Origin: Reticulitermes speratus
Lineage: Eukaryota > Arthropoda > Insecta > Blattodea > Rhinotermitidae
Reading direction: 5' to 3'
DNA: 64,000 bases
Assembly (NCBI GenBank): GCA_021186555.1
Contig: JAJKFL010000010.1
Location: 186,001-250,000 of the forward strand
Shown here: positions 25,736-36,639 of the stretch, piece after piece
Numbering within the stretch: the stretch's first letter is position 1
Layout of the letters: each line of letters opens with the position of its first letter
Notes under the pieces: generated by a model
What the model saw: the letters and a program-made list of their open reading frames with translations, nothing else
Database searches by the model: none
What the model was told of the DNA's origin: nothing
Position numbers and translations under genes: made by a program

Positions 25736-26419
25736 TCTAATATGAAGAGGAGATTCATGACTCTGACTCGCTAAGTACGTCCATCTTGAACACTCTTTCC
25801 TGAGTTCCTCAGACTGTCGAAACTCCTAGCAACAAATTCGCCGCACGCAAACATTTTGCGATCGCCAATGGTGGACAGGCCACACTGCAAGCTGCATGTC
25901 ACTCCTCTAGGCACAGTCCTCACATGGAATAGCTGATAATTACCACCGTAGCGGTTCCGTTCCACAACATGGCGGGGAGAGGGACGTGGCAACAGCGCAA
26001 ATACCTCAACGACTTACCTGTCAGGCGGCAATGCAGTTTACAGGTATGAGGCTACTAAACTGCGCCGGCTCAGCTCAGCACCCTGTCACAGGAACGTCAG
26101 TCACTTCGGCCGGTACCGAACGATCAGTCTTCTTACACTTTGTTGTGATCTTATGGTTTAAACTGCGCTTCGGAGTTACCTGCAGCCAGTCTGTAGGTAC
26201 AATCTGAATTCTCATTGCTGCGAAACCCCCACATCTCCCATTCCAATTATCTTTCTCTCCTGACCAGGTCACCTACAGGTTACGGGAACTGACCATGGGA
26301 CTTCCCAATACGATGCAGGCGTCTTTCTGCGGGTCAGTTTCTGAATATCTCCATACGCGCGATGTTCAGATGCTTTTTAATCACCACAGTATCATCATAC
26401 AACACTTTAAAGACTGAGA

Positions 26420-27345
26420 TTAACTTCAACTACGTCATATTTAAAGTTTCAGCTCGTACCGCGCAGTAAACACACCCAGTCTCAGTTATACAAACCAATC
26501 AGTTAATGTTGTATAGGGAAATAATCGCTGTTTGTTCTGAGATCCATCATCATCATCTGTGGTGCTACAGCCCTTGAAGGGCCTGGACCTCTGCAATAGC
26601 CTGCCTCCATCCCTCTCTATCCTCCGCCATCCTTCTCCATCCTCTTATTCCTGTTTTCTTCAGATCTTCCTCCAAATCGTCCACCCATCTGAGTCTGGGC
26701 CTCCCCTTCCTCCTGCTGCCCCCTGGTTGTCCAGTGAACATTTTCTTTACCACTCTTTCTTCTGGCATTCTTTGTACATGCCCTGCCCATCTCATTCTTG
26801 CCCTTTTTATTTCCACAACTATGTCCGGCTTCTGATATAACTGTTGTATTTCGCCATTTGTTCTTATTCTCCATTCCTCTCCCTCCCTCACTGCTCCATA
26901 TATTCCCCTGAGTATCTTCCTTTCCCACCTTCTCAGCATCTCCTCCTCCTTCTTTGTCATTGTCCATGCTTCCGCTCCATAAGTAACGACCGGTCGTAGA
27001 ATCCTTTGATATATACTTATTTTCTGAGATCCATACAAAACACATAAATACAGTCCGTACCGCGCAGTAAACACACTCCGTCTCAGTTATACAAACCAGT
27101 CAGTTAATGCTGTACAGTGAAATAATCGCTGTTTGTTCTGAGATCCACACAAAACACATAAATACAGTCCGTACCGCGCAGTAAACACACTCCGTCTCAA
27201 TTATGCAAACCAGTCAGTTAATGCTGTACAGTGAAATAATCGCTGTTTGTTCTGAGATCCACACAAAACACATAAATACACTGTGTGGGCAGAACGTAGA
27301 ATTTGTGACTGTTAAATATGGCGGTACATATAGTAACCACTGGGC
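26420..27345 (+). repeat. 114-bp tandem family, copy 3 (about four units, split by a LINE end)
   Basis: Repeated 'ccgtaccgcgcagtaaacac' at the unit spacing and the family's end 'gtgggcagaacgtagaatttgtg' ... 'accactgggctttaa'. The start is degenerate (about 26420). Interrupted at 26548-27021. Confidence 0.78.
26548..27021 (-). mobile_element. 5'-truncated non-LTR retrotransposon (RTE-like), RT C terminus
   Basis: Flanked by a perfect 13-bp target-site duplication TTCTGAGATCCAT (26535-26547 and 27022-27034). The minus strand is open to a stop at 26567-26565: ISIYQRILRPVVTYGAEAWT, then EEEMLRRWERKILRGIYG, ARMRWAGHVQRMPEERVVKK, GRPRLRWVDDLEEDLKKTG, WRQAIAEVQALQGL. This is the usual C-terminal tail after the RT domain. 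The 3' end is a short GAT repeat (ATCATCATCATC on the plus strand), as in RTE-type elements. Clade assignment is tentative. Confidence 0.88.
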
Positions 27346-27827
27346 TTTAAAAGGCTAGTTACCCATCACCCTAATATGTTAATGTCACCGATGCAGAGTT
27401 TAAAAGCAAAGTAGTAAGACAGAGGAACTAACTGGAGGATGGAAGCAATCAGACATTCAGACTTCACATTTCGTTTATTTCGCCAAATATTATTACGGCA
27501 ACGAATTAAAGGAAAATAAAATGGGCAAGCAATGCAGCACGCATATGTAGAAACATGCAGTGATTAATGAAGATATCTAACGATAAGAATAGAGAGGGTT
27601 AATATTAAATTCGATATTAAAGAAACAGACTAAGAGCTCCGACGGACCGACCCACACAGCGCAACATGTAACCCCCTGAACTCCCGACCGCCTCAGTTAT
27701 GGTGCGACTGGCACTGTGCTCCGTCAGCTTGAGGGGTTGGCTGGAAACGTAGCACGATACTGTGCGAGACTGCAGGTTAACACAGCGGTGTTGCTGAGGA
27801 CTCACGACGTGTCGTTGAGCGAGTGGT

Positions 27828-27935
27828 GCCTGACGTTTCGAAGGAACGTACTGTCATCTTGAGGGGACTGTCTGACCCTGAAAACAATGGTACTACGATC
27901 TTTCGAAACGTCGGGAACTATTCTACAACGACACA
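27828..27935. repeat. inverted hairpin unit (GACGTTTCGAAGG ... TTTCGAAACGTCGGG)
   Basis: Left arm CTGACGTTTCGAAGGAACGT, centre with 'catcttgaggggactgtctgaccctgaaaac', right arm GATCTTTCGAAACGTCGGGA. Same layout as 4437-4575 and 33200-33312. Confidence 0.55.
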
Positions 27936-28349
27936 TTTTGAATCTTAGCATCTGACGTTCAGGCGGCGGTGACGTCATACCGTCTGGCACATGTCACGGT
28001 GTCATATCACATCTATGTGCGTTTTATGCTCCCCTAAGCTGCTATTCTCAATCTGCGCGGGTTTCATTTCCACAGTACGGAGGTACGAGTTGAGCACTTG
28101 AGTAGCCCTGAAGTTTATCTAATCCTACCGGAAAGCGTGTGGGAGGGTTCAAAGGCATCTCGTGCACCGCGGATTCTTCTCGTTTTAGTGTACAGATTGC
28201 CAAACAGGTGCATGCATAAACTGCACATGTGCTGGGGGCTAATGGCGACAGAACGAATTTGAGTCACCTGAAATGAGAATTTCGAAATTTGGTTCTGAAA
28301 CGAGGAGTGGGATGAACACTGACAATTAGAGGACTGACGCAGCGGTGGG

Positions 28350-29225
28350 GTCTTCTGCTGCTCAGCAGATGTTGTTAGGGATGGACAGAGCATGTGGCAC
28401 GCATACAAGAGGACTGCATACAGGGTTGTTGTTAGGAAGCATTAAGGATAAAAACAACTTCGTAGAGCTACGAGCAGATGGGGGGACATCAAAAACAGAT
28501 CTTAGTAGGATGGATTAATCTGGCCTATGATATTACCAAGTGGTGGTCTCTTGTGAATACGGTAATGAACCTTCGGGTTACATAAAACGCGGGGAGCAAT
28601 TTGAATAGCTGAGGAACTGTTAAGCCGGGATTAGACGGCGCGTGGCTCGTCCAGTGACGTGACGTCACTTGCTCGGCCAACAGATCGGAACAGAAAAGAC
28701 AATCTGGCTACACGACGCGGCGCAGCTCGGAAAATGGCGGACCAGCGGCCTTGCTCGGGTAGGTTCGGCTCGGCTTGTGGAATAAGTCGTGTTGTTCTAT
28801 GAACTTAAAAATGTCCTCGTTTGACCACTCCATTCTAGCCAATACCAATTGTGGGACAAAAACTTTCACTCTTCGCGCACCCCGACAGCAGAAAACAAAG
28901 ACCAGACCTAAGTGTATACAGGCTTGGACGATACTGGCTTGGCGCGTACACTGCAAGCGCCGTGTAGCCGCTAAGGCTGCCCGCGCCGAGTCCCTTTGAG
29001 GATCGTGAAAAAACCGCTTCTGAGGCGATCCAACGAGCCTCGCTCCACCAATCACAAGCCGCGCCGCGCCAGGCCGGTTACACGGCGCGTTTGAATACGA
29101 TTCTTTGTCAATGACGTCAGTTATGACGTAAACCGAGCCGAGCCACGCGCCGTCTAATCCCGGCTTTAGCGTCACAAGAAGGACGCTGCTGCATGGAGTT
29201 AGTGTTCAAGCAGAGATGGAAGCCA
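28350..29225 (+). mobile_element. non-LTR retrotransposon 3' end, split by a PIF/Harbinger element
   Basis: 28350-28622 carries the decayed 'HDL..SPNIVR..' to 'atgaaccttcgggttacataaaacgcggg' region, and 'agctgaggaactgtta'. After the element at 28623-29165 the same LINE tail resumes: 'gcgtcacaagaaggacgctgctgcatggagtt'. So the DNA element landed in the LINE 3' UTR. Confidence 0.7.
28623..29165 (-). mobile_element. PIF/Harbinger-type non-autonomous element 1, 543 bp, with short ORF
   Basis: Terminal inverted repeats begin AGCCGGGATTAGACGGCGCG at both ends and are flanked by TTA on each side (28620-28622, 29166-29168), the PIF/Harbinger target. On the minus strand a frame includes MEWSNEDIFKFIEQHDLFHK and ends FSELRRVV before a stop. 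This resembles the first helix of a MADF/Myb-SANT-like domain, the DNA-binding partner protein of Harbinger elements. It is only about 41 codons from the Met and no DDE transposase is present. Nearly identical to the element at 29364-29911, in opposite orientation. Confidence 0.82.
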
Positions 29226-29363
29226 CTGTCAGACCCCAAACTGGACATCAGTGGGGGAAAGAACGGACAGAGCAACATGCTTTGCAAACGCGTTCCTTGC
29301 AATGTTGCATGCCCACCTGGTTCTGATGTTCATTTACGGCCAATCCAGTCCCACTCGCAGTTA

Positions 29364-29911
29364 AGCCGGGATTAGACGGCGCGTGGCTCGGCTCGTTTTA
29401 CGTCATAACTGACGTCATTGACAAGGAATCGTATTCAAACGCGCCGTGTAACCGGCCTGGCGCGGGGCGGCGCGGCTTGTGATTGGTGGAGCGAGGCTCG
29501 TTGGATCGCCTCAGAAGCGGTTTTTTCACGATCCTCAAAGGGACTCGGCGCGGGCAGCCTTAGCGGCTACACGGCGCTTGCAGTGTACGCGCCAAGCCAG
29601 TCTCATCCAAGCCTGTATACACTTAGATCTGGTCTTTGTTTTCTGCTGTCGGGGTGCGCGAAGAGTGAAACTTTCTGTCCCACAATTGGTATTGGCTAGA
29701 ATGGAGTGGTCAAACGAGGACATTTTTAAGTTCATAGAACAACACGACTTATTCCACAAGCCGAGCCGAACCTACCCGAGCAAGGCCGCTGGTCCGCCAT
29801 TTGCCGAGCTGCGCCGCGTCGTGTAGCCAGATTGTCTTTTCTGTTCCGATCTGTTGGCCGAGCAAGTGACGTCACGTCACTGGACGAGCCACGCGCCGTC
29901 TAATCCCGGCT
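29364..29911 (+). mobile_element. PIF/Harbinger-type non-autonomous element 2, 548 bp
   Basis: Same terminal repeats AGCCGGGATTAGACGGCGCG and TTA duplication (29361-29363, 29912-29914). The plus strand carries the same MEWSNEDIFKFIEQHDLFHK ORF (Met at 29701, stop at 29824-29826). One terminal region reads GGCTCGTCCAGTGACG, the other GGCTCGTTTTACGTC, so the two ends differ beyond the first 26 bp. With element 1 it forms a 1.3-kb inverted pair with a 198-bp spacer. Confidence 0.82.
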
Positions 29912-29982
29912 TTAGTCACATCACAAGACGCTGCCATATAACTCACACATTCCTCCCTACCAATTACTTCAGCATCCACACT

Positions 29983-30045
29983 AACCCTGAAGACAGGGCA
30001 GCACGATCCTCCGAAACGTCGGAAAACCCTTTACTACGCGGTGCG
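29983..30045 (+). repeat. CCGAAACGTCGG element tail
   Basis: AACCCTGAAGACAGGGCAGC, then 'acgatcctccgaaacgtcggaaaacc'. The CTGAAGA plus CCGAAACGTCGG pairing is clear here. Confidence 0.45.
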
Positions 30046-30394
30046 AAAACCCACAAAAATGACCATCATAATTCATACCGTTGAAAAGAAAAGACTTCGT
30101 TTATCTGTCAAGTGATGGCAAAGCACGGGCCACAGAGCTGAATGTTTTGTGGAATGACAAGCGCTCGGTGACACGCCCTAGCCCGCCTGTCACCCTTTAC
30201 ACGCACGTGTCGGGTGTGCCGATCTGTGACAAGGTAGATCAACGAGCCTGGAGGACGCAACAGAGAAACGGCGAAGATAAGATGACGAGGCGGGGCGAAC
30301 CAAGACAAAGAGCACTACGAGTAATAGGGCTGAGGATCCTTCTATGGGCCTATGTGAAAAGGTCAGCAGACAGTAACTCAAGAACCACACCTAA

Positions 30395-30650
30395 AAAGCC
30401 GGGCTATCTCAGTAAGTATAGTGACGTTACCGTCTGGACGACAGAGGAATCGTGGTTCGATCCCCATCAGGGAAAAGAAAGTTTCCTCTTCTGCAAAACC
30501 TCCAGACCGACTCTGCGGCTCACTCAGTCCCTTCTTCAATGGTTACTGGAAGCTCTTTCCCGGAGGTAAAGCGGCTGGGGTGTGAGGCTGACCAGTGGCC
30601 TCCATCTAGTGCCAAGGTAAGAATAGCTGGCGATACACCTACATTTCCTC
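30395..30650 (+). mobile_element. tRNA-derived SINE (family B), nearly complete
   Basis: Head AGCCGGGCTATCTCAGTAAG with box B GTGGTTCGATCCCC, then 'ctccagaccgactctgcggctcac', 'ggaggtaaagcggctggggtgtgagg', and 'ccatctagtgccaaggtaag'. Confidence 0.78.
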
Positions 30651-31999
30651 ATGAGCATTAATGGCGTGGTGTTAATTACGCGCAGGGACAGCTTCTCCTT
30701 TCAAACGCTTACGGACGCGGAAGTCCTGTTTATTAGATTTTGTGCCTGGCGTCTTGGCAAGTTGTGTTGCATAACACCACGGCGCACTATTTGGTAACTA
30801 CGTTCTAGACGTCAGGACGCGCTGATATCAGGGTGAAGCTTTGTGATATGTGAAGCAGGTCTGCCAAACCTGTATGGTCTATTGAAATCAAACACTACCG
30901 TTAAAGGCGATGCAACACATAAACAATAACAGTCTTGCAACAGAAAGCAAGCAGCTGCACGTAAGGGCGACTGGATAACACCACATGACAGGATTACTCT
31001 GTACAGGACAATGGGAAATACAAGGAAGGGCTCGCGGTATGTCTGCTGGCATTCTTGCTATATTCGCTTGAAGAAATTCGGGAAAACGACTAAAAAATTT
31101 CGGGCAGGTACTCGCGGAGCCCCGTGTCCGGACACGATCAGGACACATCGCATACACAGTTCAGATACTTTACGGTCGAGCCAACCTGACCACAGACACA
31201 CATTTGCTTCACTGGTTCCTGGGCTGCGAAATACCTGCTGACAGAGTCTCAATGTCCCAGTGCCAACAACCACCGCACCAGTGTTACATACTTATCTATC
31301 ACGGCCTGTAAGATGTGTAAAACGACCAACCAACACGAAATCACAGCTGGCGGTATTTAGGGCAATTAGGCGCCCTGCTCCATCTAAACCTCATTCAGAA
31401 GAGAGTACGATCGTAATATCATGGCACCTGTGCGCGCGGGCAGCGTGCATACAGCCTGGCGTACGAGAAGAGTGGGAGTCACAGTGCCGGCGCATGGAGG
31501 GCGTAACTGACTGCAGCAATGTCACCTGTAAAAACACGTGTTTGTGTTCCTACTTTAGTACAACGTTTCTTTAATAGGAATCAGACGATAACGGGGATAC
31601 TCGATGTTCGCCACGGATATCTCCATGGTTTCCTGCCTCAGCGCCACAGTACTGTGCCAGTATACTGTAAAGCGCAGTGTTTCTTGTTTAGGTTAACAGC
31701 GGGCAAGATTAAAAATGTGCGCTATATAACTGCTTGTAACCAAGCAGTCCGACACCCCTCTAGTATCGCCTGCGGTCGAGTCCAAGTAGGACGACTAGAA
31801 GTTCCTCCATTAGTGCCATAACATTGGGATCGGACTCATAATTCAACGCGTATTCGCGAAGCATAGAATTATACCTACACTATGAAAGCTTAGCATGCGC
31901 AATTTTAGTCTCAGAACCTGAAATCAGACTATTTGGGAGATATAATCGTCAGTGTAAGGTGATACTGAGGTGTACTATAGTCACATAGGGTTTGAAGAT

Positions 32000-32140
32000 G
32001 TGGCCTGGATTCAGCAAACACATTACACAGCTGTTGTGACATCATTACACTAATCTTCAGATTCCATAAAAGCAGGGTAATTATGACCAGCTGAGCAACT
32101 ATATACTTTTCAAGGGAGTCTATGTACAATGGAGTAGGAA
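32000..32140 (+). mobile_element. non-LTR retrotransposon 3' end, decayed
   Basis: 'cttcagattccataaaagcagg', 'gaccagctgagcaactatatactttt', 'gtctatgtacaatggagtagg' match the family 3' UTR at 47715-48045. Confidence 0.55.
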
Positions 32141-32513
32141 GGTTTGCTCCCAAAGCGGGTTCCACCGTTATGCCACGTGTCTCAGAATGTCTTAAGCAAC
32201 ACAGACCGCGATATTCTGCACGTCGTGGGGTGGGGGGGGGGGGGGGTTGATACGACGGTGTTTCGTGTGTAATAAAAGCATGATAAAACACGAACACATT
32301 TACGATAAAACTCGAAATGGTGGGAGGACGCCAAATGAGCGCTTTCTGCAGGCACCATTTTAGCCCGCTACCTTCTGAAAGTCCGGTGATCTGTGCGGCC
32401 GCAACAAACGTGCAGTTACACTGTGTACAAAACACAGCATAGTGACACCTTGAAAAGGGACAGGTATGGCTCCACTCGACACAGCAAACGTCGTCACCAG
32501 AACACAGCCTTAC

Positions 32514-32992
32514 CTGTTGACGTTGTCCTCTCCTAAGCCCAGTCTTCTGGTACTACTGTTTTCCACTATGGCCGTTGTCCGCAGTTTTCCTGCTCCACCA
32601 CTCGCGTCAGTAGAATCTTGGCCGATGAGCACTTCGGTCCGACCGTTCGCGAAAGGCGAGGTGGCCCTGCCCTTAGTACTTGCACTGCACTCACTGACAC
32701 TGTTCACTAGATCGTCGCTGAGGTCCTGCTTGAGCTCGATCTCGGCAGCCGAGTCGGGCTCCTCCGTGCTGCTGGTGTTGGTGATGGCATGACCGTTGCT
32801 CAGGGGTCCTGTCTTCACGCCCCGACCGGGCACGATGGCTGTCCTGCGCGGGGGAGTGTCCTGTTTCGTCTGGTGCTGCGCTGTGGCACTGCTGTTGTTG
32901 CTGGAAGGGATGGACGTCACATAGATCGGACTGGTGTCGATGAAGCCATTCAGTTCTTGCTGGTGTTCGGTGGCAGGGATCTGCTGGTTCAG
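32514..32992 (-). CDS. sdt: stardust exon, residues 307-465 plus two bases of 466
   Basis: A 479-bp exon. The acceptor follows a pyrimidine-rich tract ending TTTCCCGAACAG, and the donor AACAG|GTAAGG is near perfect. Phase 0 in, phase 2 out. The product is low-complexity and polar: it starts LNQQIPATEH, contains GFIDTSPIYVTS, a basic proline-rich stretch (TPPRRTAIVPGRGVK) and an acidic stretch (SAAEIELKQDLSDDLVNSVS), and ends GEDNVN plus the split Arg. This fits the poorly conserved linker between the N terminus and ECR1 in insect Stardust isoforms. The other minus-strand frame over 32691-33041 is a shadow, because it does not agree with the splice phases. Confidence 0.82.
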
Positions 32993-33199
32993 CTGTTCGG
33001 GAAACAGAATATGACAATGAGAGAAATGGACAAGCAACCAAAGTGACGAGTGACAGTCAAGTGCTGACAGCGAAACAAGTGTAAGTGTGCTGCTACCAGC
33101 GACAGAAACACTCACTTAGCAAGTGTAAATACGAGATAAACAGTTCCCACAGCGGTGTTACTGAAATGCAAGTCTACTGGGATGTGACCCTGTGTCGGA

Positions 33200-33312
33200 C
33201 GAATATTTACCGCCGTTTCGAAGAATCGTAGGCCTTTATATCTTCACGGTCAAGCAGTTCCTCTTGGACTGCATGAAGCCGAAGATGCAGAACGCCGGGA
33301 ACTGCTCGCCCA
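33200..33312. repeat. inverted hairpin unit (GCCGTTTCGAAG ... CGCCGGGAAC)
   Basis: 'accgccgtttcgaagaatcgtagg', centre CACGGTCAAGCAGTTCC and 'ttggactgcatgaag', then 'ccgaagatgcagaacgccggg'. Same centre (GGTCAAGCAGT) as 4437-4575. Confidence 0.5.
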
Positions 33313-34213
33313 ATGACACAGCGTTAAACTTTTATCCTCGAGAACCCATATATACTAATACATGGTACAACGAATATATTGTTACGTCATAATACGACTT
33401 GTTGCTGGCATTCCTGACACTGTCACTCATGGCAGGTTCCAGTGAATTAATTCACAATGTCAAATCTCTTCAGAACACACCGTCACCACATCGAATTCCT
33501 CTTTGATCCCAACTTTCGTCAGGGTTCATTACCTTACACCTGTGTGCTGACAACGTGTGAACACCGCCATGAATTGTTTTGGAGGACAAGGCGCCTTTGT
33601 ATTGCCTTTTTAGGCGTTCATTACGAAGTAATAAAAGCCCTACGTGGAGACCACGTCTGTCTGTCCGCCGTCCGTGGCGTGTATCGGGTGGGTGACTGAG
33701 TGAAATAAATTACATCGTATGTATTTTAGTGCATTCTATCGATGCAGGCACCAACATCGATAGTGATAACGTAGGGCCAGCCTGAGGACAGCCTGGCACT
33801 GGCTTCCAGACCGAGTCCGGATACCGCTATGTTCGTTGACACGTCGGAGACCTCAAGTGGGAGGTCCTGGGCACTGTGTGGTGTTAGAAGGTCACGTTAC
33901 TGGAGAGTCTGTAGGTTTATGAGGGGTTGGGGTAGGTGTAGTGAAAGACAGTCGTCACTTGGCAGCGAAACTTGGAGACGGGCGCCAGACCGTCGCGTTA
34001 CACACTGCAGTGCCTCGTTAAACAACACCATAAACAAGATTCTATAGGGTTTCGACAATGGTGTAGGACATATGAAAGCATTGACTTTATGGAGTTCTTC
34101 CACCGTATATATCAAAATGTAACAAATACTATGTTACATTTTAATACACACGATGAAAAGGCCGTGAGTCCATGAATCCAAACACCACCAACAATTCAGT
34201 GAGTACCCGAGCT

Positions 34214-34611
34214 CAGTGGTGCACCGAATCGGGGGGGGGGGGGGGGGCTGCCGGGCTGCAGCCTCCCCAAACCCCCAGAACCGAAATTTAAAAAACACAG
34301 ATTTTGTAGATATTTTATCAAACGTTTCACGTGATTTACCCTTCAGCCGAAATCGGCCACTGAGATCAGCTGATGACTAGTACATACATGAGAATTTTGA
34401 AACATAAATTAATAAAACTACAAAAACAATAAGATTGATTGTGATTGAGTCATGCAACATGTAGTTATATTTGTATGTATATAAATGCAGTTGCAGACAG
34501 TGTTATGTTGTACTTATGACATGATTTTTATAACATAATTTTTAAAATCAAACATAAATTATATATAGCCTCAGGGTCAGCCCCCAGCGAAAAATTCTGG
34601 GTGCGCTCCTG
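34214..34611. mobile_element. hAT-type MITE, 398 bp
   Basis: Left end CAGTGGTGCACCGAATCG; right end, read from outside, CAGGAGCGCACCCAGAAT. Flanks CCCGAGCT (34206-34213) and CCCGAGCC (34612-34619) are an 8-bp duplication with one mismatch. The interior is AT-rich, with a G homopolymer near the left end. No transposase. Confidence 0.75.
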
Positions 34612-34965
34612 CCCGAGCCTGGCCGGCGTGGAGCTGAATGCGGCTCCGCTGTTTTGACGGCGCCGCGACGCTACTGTGCAGCAATGGCCAAGGTCAACCC
34701 CAGGAAATAAGTGACGACCTGCAGGCGACGTGAAGTACTTAAAATCGCATCAAGACAGTCCCGTATTTACACAAGTGCATCGCTGTGCCGTGACAAGTCA
34801 CTTCTGTGCAGACATCGACGTGCACTAAAACACCAGAAGAGGGTCCACTGGCTCTTTCCGCGATACCACAGCACCCCAATCCGCGATCACCCTTAGTCAT
34901 ACGCAGCTGTTGTCGAGCTTCATACAGACGGCACGGCGAGTAGCCGCTGTTACAGTGTTCGCGGT

Positions 34966-36095
34966 GGTGACCGGATAAATGCGCACACGACGAAAGCCCA
35001 CACGACAATTGCGCACAGATAAAACCCCACTGTCATGAATGCTCACAGGAAAAATACCCACACCGATAAATGCTCACACGGATATATGCTCACACGGATG
35101 AATGCTCACAAGGATAATTGCTCACAAGGATAAATGCTCACATTGATACATGCTCACACGGACAAATGCTCACACGGTTAGCGTGTAGGCTATGTCTCTG
35201 TTTTGTATATTAAGTGAATGGCCACTGGACACAAACTTAGGTTAGCGTTCAGGCTATGTCTCTGTTCTGTATATGAAGGGAATGGCCACTGGACACAAAC
35301 TTAGGTTAGCGTGTAGGCTATGTCTCTGTTTTGTATATTAAGTGAATGGCCACTGGACACAAACTTAGGTTAGCGTTCAGGCTATGTCTCTGTTTTGTAT
35401 ATTAAGTGAATGGCTACTTCACACAAACTTAGGTTAGCGTTCAGGCTATGTCTCTATTTTGTATATTAAGTGAATGGCCACTGGACACAAACTTAGGTTA
35501 GCGTTCAGGCTATGTCTCTGTTCTGCATATGAAGGGAATGGCCACTGGACACAAACTTAGGTTAGCGTGTAGGCTATGTCTCTGTTTTGTATATTAAGTG
35601 AATGGCCAATGGACACAAACTTAGGTTAGCGTTCAGGCTATGTCTCTGTTTTGTATATTAAGTGAATGGCCACTTGACACGAACTTAGGTTAGTGTTCAG
35701 GCTATGTCTCTGTTTTGTATATTAAGTGAATGGCCACTTGACACAAACTTAGGTTAGTGTTCAGGCTATGTCTCTGTTTTGTATATTAAGTGAATGGCCA
35801 CTGGACACAAACTTAGGTTAGCGTTCAGGCTATGTCTCTGTTCTGTATATGAAGGGAATGGCCACTGGACACAAACTTTTCGCCCGTGTGAGCATTTGTC
35901 CGTGTGAGCATTTATCCTTGTGAGCAATTATCCTTGTGAGCATTAATCCGTGTGAGCATTCATCCGTGTGAGCATATATCCGTGTGAGCATTTATCGGTG
36001 TGGGTATTTTTCCTGTGAGCATTCATGACAGTGGGGTTTTATCTGTGCGCAATTGTCGTGTGGGATTTCGTCGTGTGGGCTTTTGTCATGGAACC
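34966..36095. mobile_element. Mutator-like foldback element, 1,130 bp
   Basis: Flanked by a perfect 9-bp duplication GTTCGCGGT (34957-34965 and 36096-36104). Long terminal inverted repeats of about 200 bp: left 'gcgcacacgacgaaagcccacacgac', 'aaccccactgtcatgaatgctcac', then a 16-bp tandem repeat (GGATAAATGCTCACAC type); the right end is the reverse complement. The centre, about 35177-35878, is a 64-bp tandem array. A 9-bp duplication with long inverted ends is the Mutator/MULE pattern. There is no ORF of note, so it is non-autonomous. Confidence 0.82.
35177..35878 (+). repeat. 64-bp tandem array, about 11 units, inside the foldback element
   Basis: Unit GTTAGCGTTCAGGCTATGTC followed by 'tctgttttgtatattaagtg' and 'aatggccactggacacaaac' plus TTAG. 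Variants: GTGTAGG/GTTCAGG and TATTAAGTG/TATGAAGGG. Confidence 0.92.
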
Positions 36096-36363
36096 GTTCG
36101 CGGTATGACTACGTGGCAATATGACAACGATTTGAGAGCATCTGTGGGGAGTGGTGGAAGAACACGGACATATGTTAGCGTGTAGCGGTGAAATCATTTG
36201 GGAACAACCACGATACGTCACCAGTGACGTCATTATTGAGATGTACAGTCAAGAGCGACTGTCACTAGTACAGGTGGACACACGCAGTAATGACTGGGGT
36301 GAACAGTTGCTTGCTATTTGTCACATCTTTACTTATAAGTGTCGAGTCGCAAAATGTGGTGTT

Positions 36364-36639
36364 TTTTTTTGTGAAGGGCCCCGCAGCAGAAGCTACGGAC
36401 GCACCGCAGCCTTGAGGCTTATTGTGCAACCCTGTAATGAAGATGATAGATTTTTCGTTTTTTCTTGTAATGGAGCACTGGTGGAATGAAATTGACAGGG
36501 GAAAACCGAAGTACTCGGGGAGAAACCTGTCCCAGTGCCACTGTGTCCACCACAAATCCCACACGAACTGGCCCGGGATCGAACCCGGGCTTCCGCTGTG
36601 AGAGGCCGGCGACTAACCGCCTGAGCCATGGCACGGCCC
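36364..36639 (-). mobile_element. tRNA-derived SINE (family D), complete
   Basis: Minus-strand head GGCCGTGCCATGGCTCAGGC (box A), box B GGTTCGATCCCGG, then 'tgtggtggacacagtggcactgggac', 'cttcggttttcccctgtcaatttc', 'ccaccagtgctccattac', an 'aggctgcggtgcgtcc' segment and a terminal A-run. Target-site duplication AAATGTGGTGTT at 36352-36363 and 36640-36651. This copy shows which part of the SINE seeded the 92-bp satellites. Confidence 0.9.

Larger units (their letters stand above)
5236..32513. other. stardust intron, 27.3 kb, repeat-filled
   Basis: Individual elements are listed separately. Stretches in which I see nothing beyond chance ORFs are 5236-6407, 8150-9546, 10690-11390, 12600-13737, 14730-15369, 16280-17960, 18620-19350 (apart from a CA repeat at 19060-19081), 19935-21240, 22680-24710 (apart from a TA repeat at 23003-23023 and a hairpin module at 23239-23280), 25740-26420, 27350-27825, 30045-30394 and 30650-32000. 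G or C homopolymers lie at 19914-19932 and 32230-32247. Confidence 0.6.

Noticed and set aside
32691..33041. Alternative minus-strand frame over the third exon
   Set aside because: Splice phases of the neighbouring exons select the other frame (LNQQIPATEH...).
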